This document shows, one piece after another, positions 56,442-64,000 of a stretch of 64,000 nt of DNA. The stretch spans positions 1-64,000 of the forward strand of contig JAFMHK010000019.1 in NCBI GenBank assembly GCA_017854585.1, in the 5' to 3' direction. Origin of the DNA: Paracoccaceae bacterium (GTDB taxonomy: Bacteria > Pseudomonadota > Alphaproteobacteria > Rhodobacterales > Rhodobacteraceae). The notes beneath the pieces are model-generated. The model worked only from the letters and a program-made list of their open reading frames with translations. It had not been told where the DNA came from and made no database searches. Each line of letters opens with the position of its first letter. Within the stretch, counting starts at the first letter, position 1. Made by a program: the position numbers and the translations under genes.

Positions 56442-56631
56442 GGGGCGAACTCCTGTTTCCTGACCTCAATCTAGAGGTTCAGACGCAAAGCCTCAAGGGT
56501 CCTGTCGGACAGAATGCGATCTTCCGTGGTCCGGTGGCCGGATCATGGCGGCGCGTCGGCAACGAGGCATGCATGTTTTCCTCGCCACAAGCTCAGCGAC
56601 AGGACATCAACAATATTGGCGGGGGGCCGGG

Positions 56632-56994
56632 TTACATGAAACCAAGTTCAAGGCGCGCCTCGTCGCTCATCATGTCCATGCCCCAAGGCGGTTCCCACGT
56701 GAGTTGCACGTTGACGGTCTTTACGCCGTCCAGAGGTTCCACCGCGTCCGCGACCCAGCCGGGCATTTCGCCTGCCACCGGGCAACCCGGCGCTGTCAGC
56801 GTCATGGTCAGTTCAACTTCGTTCTCGTCGCTGATCTCGATCGTATAGACCAGACCCAAGTCGTAGATGTTGACGGGAATTTCAGGGTCATAAACCGTCC
56901 GACATGCCTCGACCACATTGTCATACAATGGGTGCTCCGTGCTGGACGGCCTGATCAGCGGCGTACCTTCAAGATGCTCTTGTTGCTGGCTCAT
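56632..56994 (-). CDS. SufT-type Fe-S assembly protein (DUF59/MIP18 family)
   Basis: A 120-residue MIP18/DUF59 protein. The DPEIPVNIYDLGLVY segment and TLTAPGCPVAGEMP with its Cys are characteristic, and the QLTWEPPWGMDMMSDEAR end matches SufT. SufT-type proteins help Fe-S cluster maturation. Together with the A-type carrier downstream it forms the tail of the typical suf cluster, but sufBCDS are not in this window. Confidence 0.9.
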   Translation of the reverse strand: MSQQQEHLEGTPLIRPSSTEHPLYDNVVEACRTVYDPEIPVNIYDLGLVYTIEISDENEVELTMTLTAPGCPVAGEMPGWVADAVEPLDGVKTVNVQLTWEPPWGMDMMSDEARLELGFM

Positions 56995-57193
56995 GGGCGT
57001 GTCCTCGGGCTATTCCTGAGTGAAGATATAAGGAATGCCGGGGCGGGCGTAAAGGGCGGGTCGGATCGCAGTTAACCGAAGGTCTTTTTGTTGATGCGCA
57101 GGCGTCGGAAACGCCGGTTTGGACTTCTCTTGCTACAAAATATGATTCAGCCCAAGCTTTTCCCATGCCCATAACGGGCAAAAGGATGCGACG

Positions 57194-57997
57194 ATGGATT
57201 GGCACGCGATGGCAGCGCCTTGGCTTTTGGTCGAGGCAGAAATTGAGGACGCCCATGGCACGGTTCTGGATGCGCTGATGGCGCGCGCCAAACCTGTGCC
57301 CGGCGCGCGCGTTCTGGATATCGGGATCGGGTCTGGCAGCAGCACATTGGCGGCGGCCCGGGCGGTTGGCCCCGATGGGCAGGTCGTGGGCGTCGATATA
57401 TCACCGGCCTTTGCCGAGCGGGCGGCGGCCCGCGTGCCATCCAACGTCACGGTTGTAAACGCCGACGCGGGAAGCCATGCCTTCGAGGCCGAAGCATTCG
57501 ACAGCGCGATTTCCCTGTTCGGGGTGATGTTCTTTCCCGATACGGTCCGTGCGATGGCGAATATCCGTCCGGCACTGCGCCCCGGCGGCACGTTCACGTT
57601 CGCATCATGGGCCGCGCCGCATGCGAACCCGTGGTTCGGGTTACCCGCAAAGGCCGCGGCCGAGGTCATGGGCCCGGCAGCGGCGCGCGATCCTTTGGCC
57701 CCCGGTCCCTTCGCCTTTGCCGACAGCGACCGGGTGCTTGGTCTGTTGGCCGAAGCGGGATGGACGCCTGCGGTCGAGACGGTCGACTTGCATCTTACCC
57801 CTGCGGGCAGCGTGGCCGACGTGGCACGTCTGCAAACGATCATTGGCGCGGCGGCCATGCGCATGAATGACGTTGGTGCCGATGACGCAACGCGGGCCAA
57901 GGTGCACGCCGCGTTGGAAACGGCACTCACCGCTTGGCAGGTGGGACCCGACATCAGGGTGCCCGCACGTATCCATATCTACACCGCGACGGCATAG
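57194..57997 (+). CDS. Class I SAM-dependent methyltransferase
   Basis: The 267-residue protein has a Rossmann SAM-binding domain with motif I VLDIGIGSGSS (about 39-49), the acidic ribose-binding residue in GVDISP and motif III-like LRPGGTFTF. The acceptor substrate is unknown; the UbiE-like or Methyltransf_11 type is the closest. The ATG has an AAGGA-like ribosome binding site. It runs into tgt after 51 bases, so both may be on one transcript. Confidence 0.87.
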   Translation: MDWHAMAAPWLLVEAEIEDAHGTVLDALMARAKPVPGARVLDIGIGSGSSTLAAARAVGPDGQVVGVDISPAFAERAAARVPSNVTVVNADAGSHAFEAEAFDSAISLFGVMFFPDTVRAMANIRPALRPGGTFTFASWAAPHANPWFGLPAKAAAEVMGPAAARDPLAPGPFAFADSDRVLGLLAEAGWTPAVETVDLHLTPAGSVADVARLQTIIGAAAMRMNDVGADDATRAKVHAALETALTAWQVGPDIRVPARIHIYTATA

Positions 57998-58048
57998 GCT
58001 GACGCAGCCCCTTTGCATTCCGGCGCGGCGCGGCGTAAAGGCCGCGCC

Positions 58049-59179
58049 ATGACAAATCGTTTTTCCTTTGCGTTGAACGCAACCGATGGCGCGGCCCGAA
58101 CGGGCGTGATCGCAACCCCGCGTGGCGACATCCGCACACCCGCCTTCATGCCGGTTGGCACCGCGGCGACCGTCAAGGCGATGCTTCCCGAAAGCGTCGC
58201 CGCAACCGGCGCGGATATCTTGTTGGGCAACACCTATCATCTGATGCTGCGTCCAACGGCCGAGCGGATCGCGGCCTTGGGCGGGTTGCACAAGTTCATG
58301 AACTGGCAGCGGCCCATCTTGACCGACAGCGGGGGGTTTCAGGTGATGAGCCTGGCTGATCTGCGCAAGCTGACCGAGGAGGGGGTGACCTTTCGAAGCC
58401 ACATCGACGGGTCAAAGCACATGCTGAGCCCGGAGCGGTCGATGGAGATACAGAAGCTGTTGGGCTCTGACATCGTGATGTGTTTCGACGAATGCCCGGC
58501 CTTGCCAGCAGATCGGACACGCATTGCCGAAAGCATGCGTCTGTCGATGCGGTGGGCGGCACGGTCCAGAGACGCCTTTGGCGACCGCCCCGGACATGCC
58601 TTGTTCGGCATCCAGCAAGGTGGGCTGGAACAGGATTTGCGCGCGGAAAGTGCCGATGCGCTCCGCCAGATCGGGTTTGACGGATATGCGGTTGGCGGAC
58701 TGGCGGTCGGCGAGGGGCAGGAGGCCATGTTCGGTTGCCTTGATTTCGCGGCGGATCAATTGCCGGTCGACAAGCCGCGGTATCTGATGGGGGTTGGCAA
58801 ACCCGATGATATCGTCGGCGCCGTCAAACGCGGTATCGACATGATGGATTGCGTGCTGCCGTCGCGGTCGGGCCGCACCGGGCAGGCGTGGACGCGGCGC
58901 GGGCAGGTCAACATGAAGAACGCGCGCCATGCAGATGATCCGCGACCGTTGGACGCGGATTGCACTTGCCCGGCCTGCGCCAATTATTCCCGCGCCTATC
59001 TGCACCACGTTTTTCGCGCGCAGGAAATGATCTCTGGGATGCTGCTGACGTGGCACAACCTGCATTATTATCAGGAACTGATGGGCGAGATGCGCGCGGC
59101 CATTGCGGCAGGCGATTTCGCGGGCTTCGAGGCGCGCTTTCATGCACATCGCGCGATGGGTGATATCGCGCCGATCTAG
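58049..59179 (+). CDS. tgt: tRNA-guanine transglycosylase
   Basis: Tgt exchanges guanine-34 of GUN-anticodon tRNAs for preQ1, entering the queuosine pathway completed by QueA. The 376-residue TIM-barrel protein has the nucleophile Asp region in [11 protein letters not shown] and [17 protein letters not shown], and the zinc site CTCPAC with the His further on (HHVFRAQE). The start at 58049 (MTNRFSF) fits relatives; the frame extends upstream to 58013 without support. Confidence 0.97.
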   Translation: MTNRFSFALNATDGAARTGVIATPRGDIRTPAFMPVGTAATVKAMLPESVAATGADILLGNTYHLMLRPTAERIAALGGLHKFMNWQRPILTDSGGFQVMSLADLRKLTEEGVTFRSHIDGSKHMLSPERSMEIQKLLGSDIVMCFDECPALPADRTRIAESMRLSMRWAARSRDAFGDRPGHALFGIQQGGLEQDLRAESADALRQIGFDGYAVGGLAVGEGQEAMFGCLDFAADQLPVDKPRYLMGVGKPDDIVGAVKRGIDMMDCVLPSRSGRTGQAWTRRGQVNMKNARHADDPRPLDADCTCPACANYSRAYLHHVFRAQEMISGMLLTWHNLHYYQELMGEMRAAIAAGDFAGFEARFHAHRAMGDIAPI

Positions 59180-59349
59180 GCACCGGCCACGGCGTTTTAC
59201 GCGCAGAATGCGCAACGGTATGACCTGTGGCCTGTGTTTGTGGCCGGGATTAAGGAAACTTGGCCCCAATGCGTCCGCAGCATCCCAGTCTCTTGTGTGT
59301 GATGCGGGGGCTATCCACACTCCCTTGATTTACCCTGTGGCAGATCGTG

Positions 59350-59378
59350 CTTGAAACCGGCCTGATCCAGCCCCAAGT
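59350..59378 (+). promoter_or_regulatory. RpoH (heat-shock) type promoter for lon
   Basis: CTTGAAA (59350-59356), a 14-base spacer and CCCCAAGT (59371-59378) closely match the sigma-32 consensus CTTGAAA-N11-16-CCCCATNT, 82 bases before the lon start. lon is a classical heat-shock gene. Confidence 0.75.
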
Positions 59379-59460
59379 TAGATCAACCTTATCCGGGGCG
59401 GGTTAAGGCTGCCGCGAAGTCGGGGCTGAACCCGCTTGCCAAAACCAAGGAAGGCACGTC

Positions 59461-61866
<2,406 letters not shown>

Positions 61867-61888
61867 ACCAACGGCTGAACCCAAGAAA

Positions 61889-61924
61889 AAAAGCCCCGGC
61901 GCAGGTTACTGCGCCGGGGCTTTT
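61889..61924. terminator. Bidirectional terminator between lon and a small membrane protein gene
   Basis: A 12-bp perfect stem AGCCCCGGCGCA/TGCGCCGGGGCT with a 6-base loop is flanked by A-run and T-run extensions, giving U-tracts on both strands. Confidence 0.9.
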
Positions 61925-61943
61925 CAGTAAGCAACACGTGCGA

Positions 61944-62171
61944 TTAGCTCTGTGGAAGGTACTCGAGCATTGGGGCGGCGCCGTTCGCGCCGCGTCCAGC
62001 CGTAAACAAGATCAGCATCATCATCATGATCGGAACCAGCAGGTGGCTTGGGTTCGGATCCATGTTGGATGTGACGTCTTGCGTGGACATGGTTGGTTGT
62101 AGCGGCGCGTCGGCCATTGCAGTGCCAGCCAGAACGGCGATGATTGTCGCTGTCGCGATGAGTTTCTTCAT
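61944..62171 (-). CDS. Small Met-rich secreted or membrane protein
   Basis: The 75-residue product begins with a signal peptide (MKKLIATATIIAVLAGTAMA) and contains a second hydrophobic segment with a run of four methionines (LVPIMMMMLILFTAGRG). Mature length is about 55 residues. I do not recognise the family; a periplasm-facing bitopic membrane peptide seems likely. The start at 62171 follows GGGGGAAC. Convergent with lon. Confidence 0.7.
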   Translation of the reverse strand: MKKLIATATIIAVLAGTAMADAPLQPTMSTQDVTSNMDPNPSHLLVPIMMMMLILFTAGRGANGAAPMLEYLPQS

Positions 62172-62474
62172 GTTCCGTGTTCCCCCAGGAATTGGAATTG
62201 CGCTTTTTCCTGCCTCTCCCCAGAGGCTTGGGGCCGACGGTAACGCCGGAATGGAGGGGCTGCCAACCCCGATATTTGCGAATTTTTCGGCTTTGAAACA
62301 AAATTGGCGCAGGTGATGCACGTCCGGCGGCTGTTTCGGGTGTTGCGGGAATACGTCGATAGGCGATGGAATGCACTGCATCGGCTGTTTCTGACCGTCA
62401 ACGCCTTGCCTCATCAGCCCATAACACCGTCCTGTGGCCTTGAAGATGGAAAGACCCGAAGGGGCGACGGGACG
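62172..62474. other. 303-base gap between divergent genes
   Basis: It separates the small Met-rich protein gene (minus) from the deacetylase gene (plus) and must hold promoters for both. An open frame in line with the deacetylase runs through part of it but lacks coding character. I see no clear promoter, repeat or RNA here. Confidence 0.4.
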
Positions 62475-63251
62475 ATGACTTGTTTGACACGCCGCAAGAT
62501 GTTGGCCGGCCTTGGTGCGGGCCTGTGCATTCCGGGGCTTGTCGGACGGGCGTCGGCGCAGGCCTTGCCGCGTTCAATCAATTTGACGGGTGCCATCACG
62601 CGGGGCGAACACGCGACGGTGACACGCGTCCGCACCGCCACTCCGGTCGTGGCGATGACGTTCGATGACGGGCCGCATTCGTCCCTGACGCCACAATTGC
62701 TGGATATTTTGAGCGCTCGGGGCATTCGCGCCACGTTCTACGTGATTGGCAACCGGGTATCAGCCCACCCTCTGCTGATGCAGCGCATGGTCGCCGAAGG
62801 GCATGAAATCGGCAACCATACATGGTCCCATCCCAGCCTGTTCGGATATTCGGACGCGGGTGTTCTGGACCAATTGGATCGCACCGCCGCCGCAGTCCAT
62901 GACGCGGTGGGCAGTTCGCCCGTCACGATGCGACCGCCCTATGGCCACCTGTATGGTCGCCAGCGCCTGATGGTGCATCAGGCGCGCAATCTGCCCACGG
63001 TCCTTTGGTCCGTTGACCCCCAAGACTGGCGCAGACCCGGCAGCGCGGCGGTTGCCAATCATATCGTGGACCGGAGCCGCCCGGGTGATGTCATCCTTGC
63101 CCATGACATCCACGTTGGCACGGTGCGCGCGATGCCTGCCGCGCTGGATGGTCTGATCGCCCGCGGCTATCGTTTCGCGACAGTGTCGGAGTTGGTCGGC
63201 TGGCCATCGTGGGATACCCGGACCATTCGCAGGGCGACGCGCGCAAGGTAG
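62475..63251 (+). CDS. Polysaccharide deacetylase family protein with Tat-like signal
   Basis: The 258-residue protein starts with a twin-arginine type signal (TRRKMLAGLGAG, cleavage after ASAQA). The NodB homology domain follows: MTFDDGPHSS with the catalytic and metal-binding Asp, GHEIGNHTWSHPSL with the HxxxH pair, RPPYG and ILAHDIH. These enzymes remove acetyl groups from peptidoglycan or other polymers; the substrate is unknown. Start at 62475 is set by the signal sequence. Confidence 0.9.
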   Translation: MTCLTRRKMLAGLGAGLCIPGLVGRASAQALPRSINLTGAITRGEHATVTRVRTATPVVAMTFDDGPHSSLTPQLLDILSARGIRATFYVIGNRVSAHPLLMQRMVAEGHEIGNHTWSHPSLFGYSDAGVLDQLDRTAAAVHDAVGSSPVTMRPPYGHLYGRQRLMVHQARNLPTVLWSVDPQDWRRPGSAAVANHIVDRSRPGDVILAHDIHVGTVRAMPAALDGLIARGYRFATVSELVGWPSWDTRTIRRATRAR

Positions 63252-63376
63252 CCCAAGGGGGCGACGGTGCGACGCAAATGGCGCTGCTTCCAAAGAAATG
63301 TTGCGATCCTCTGGCCAGAATGGGCTGGAATCGTTACGTTGTTTCTACAAACGAAACAATCAATGAGGTAGTTTCC

Positions 63377-63823
63377 ATGCCAACGAGCACCAAGACACGC
63401 AAGGCGACGCCAGCGGGCCGCAAGACGCGTCATACAAGCCCCAAGGTGGCGGTGCAGGTTGAAGCCGCGCCAACGCCTGCGGCGGATGTCGTTACGATGG
63501 ATGCCGCACCCACCCCCGAGGCCGAGCCGTCCGATACCCCCACCGGCGCCGGGTTCAAACGCAATGATCTGATTGATGCGGTGGCTGCCAGATCCGAGTT
63601 GAAGCGCAGTGATGTGCGCGTGCTGATGGAGCTTGTGTTGGACGAAATCGGCAACGCGCTTGACCGCGAGGACGAGATCGCATTGGCGCCACTGGGGAAA
63701 TTGAGCGTCAAGAAACGGAAGGATGCCCCCAACGGAAACATCATCATGACGCGGATCAAGCGCCAGAAACGCGATGAAAAAACGGGCGAAACGCCTCTTG
63801 CAGACCCGGACGAGGGTAGCTAA
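63377..63823 (+). CDS. HU-like DNA-binding protein with a long N-terminal tail
   Basis: The 148-residue protein has an HU/IHF-type domain at about 58-128 (FKRNDLIDAVAARSELKRSD, then a dimerisation helix with LVLDEIGNAL and the beta-strand region LGKLSVKKRKD). The first 55 residues form a low-complexity tail, Lys/Arg/Thr-rich then Pro/Glu-rich. The tail might bind DNA non-specifically; role unknown. The ATG at 63377 is chosen because no similarity lies upstream. Monocistronic, tRNA-Val follows. Confidence 0.83.
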   Translation: MPTSTKTRKATPAGRKTRHTSPKVAVQVEAAPTPAADVVTMDAAPTPEAEPSDTPTGAGFKRNDLIDAVAARSELKRSDVRVLMELVLDEIGNALDREDEIALAPLGKLSVKKRKDAPNGNIIMTRIKRQKRDEKTGETPLADPDEGS

Positions 63824-63839
63824 ACACCGCCCACCCGGA

Positions 63840-63914
63840 GGGTGATTAGCTCAGTGGTAGAGCGCTTCGTTCACATCGAAGATGTCAGGGGTTCAAATCC
63901 CTTATCACCCACCA
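63840..63914 (+). tRNA. tRNA-Val (anticodon CAC)
   Basis: All four arms fold: acceptor GGGTGAT/ATCACCC, D-stem GCTC/GAGC, anticodon stem CTTCG/CGAAG with loop TTCACAT (anticodon CAC), and T-stem AGGGG/CCCTT with loop TTCAAAT. The CCA end is encoded. Confidence 0.96.
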
Positions 63915-63941
63915 TTTCCCCATTTAGCAAGGACGTGGCGG

Positions 63942-64000
63942 TTGTTTCGTTTGGCTGATCTGGCCGGTGTCGCGATTGCGGCGACGCAAGATCCGAACCG
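63942..64000 (+). CDS. Possible start of a gene running off the right edge
   Basis: A TTG codon at 63942, eight bases after AAGGA, opens a frame reading LFRLADLAGVAIAATQDPN to the window end. Only 19 codons are visible, so this is a weak call and no family can be assigned. Confidence 0.3.
   Translation, partial: MFRLADLAGVAIAATQDPN

Noticed and set aside
59310-59320. CTATCCACA, one mismatch from the DnaA box, upstream of lon
   Set aside because: Isolated occurrence; no replication origin context.

Overview
The window reads as a stretch of core chromosome from a marine-type alphaproteobacterium, most likely family Rhodobacteraceae (roseobacter group). The pointers are: high GC; an F1-ATPase inhibitor (zeta/DUF1476) gene beside purC; the order rne - amidase (AmiC) - PBP1A - prfB; a DUF5930-type M23 peptidase overlapping a bactofilin; LexA boxes of the alphaproteobacterial form GTTC-N7-GTTC; two DctB/DctD-like two-component pairs; and a TAXI-type TRAP transporter. 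No prophage, insertion sequence, integron, CRISPR array or rRNA was seen. The only RNA gene is a tRNA-Val(CAC) at the right end. Coding density is high, and gaps longer than 300 bases are listed as features.

Layout. 1-4.3 kb: start of an unknown gene, purM-purN (overlapping), rnd, a small lipoprotein and sufE. 4.3-10.8 kb: a methyl-transfer neighbourhood with a DUF1638 protein, a B12-binding corrinoid protein and a zinc homocysteine S-methyltransferase, all on the minus strand. It is interspersed with two small membrane proteins, an EamA transporter, a metallophosphatase and a divergently oriented SplB-like radical SAM gene. 10.9-13.1 kb: zeta inhibitor, purC, purS-purQ. 13.1-16.2 kb: a DctB-like kinase and a degenerate DctD-like regulator. 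16.7-28.1 kb: RNase E, a DsbA-like protein, an aminotransferase, AmiC, PBP1A, RF2 and an amidase. 28.2-42.3 kb: DUF2189, bactofilin/M23 peptidase, DUF455, Bcp peroxiredoxin, a 1089-residue AsmA/DUF3971 protein, queA, two MFS carriers, DUF924, lipoamide dehydrogenase and a CPxC protein. 42.4-46.6 kb: uvrA with an SOS box, then a cytochrome P450. 46.7-53.7 kb (minus strand): dctB-dctD, TAXI binding protein and fused TRAP permease. 53.8-64 kb: a secreted repeat protein, tpiA, two Fe-S assembly factors (SufA/IscA type and SufT type), a methyltransferase, tgt, lon with a heat-shock-type promoter, a small Met-rich membrane protein, a Tat-type polysaccharide deacetylase, an HU-like protein and tRNA-Val.

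How the genes work together. Purine synthesis is spread over purM/N and purC/S/Q. Peptidoglycan and cell-shape functions (AmiC, PBP1A, M23 peptidase, bactofilin) form a second theme. Queuosine genes queA and tgt are both present but unlinked. The corrinoid protein plus the homocysteine methyltransferase look like detached modules of a B12-dependent methionine synthase, with DUF1638 as a candidate accessory factor. DctBD-2 lies just upstream of the TAXI transporter, in the same orientation, and probably controls it.

Most worth following up: the split methionine synthase neighbourhood, the LexA-type box inside the promoter of the radical SAM gene, and the first DctD-like regulator, which has lost the sigma-54 contact loop and has a swapped Walker B motif.
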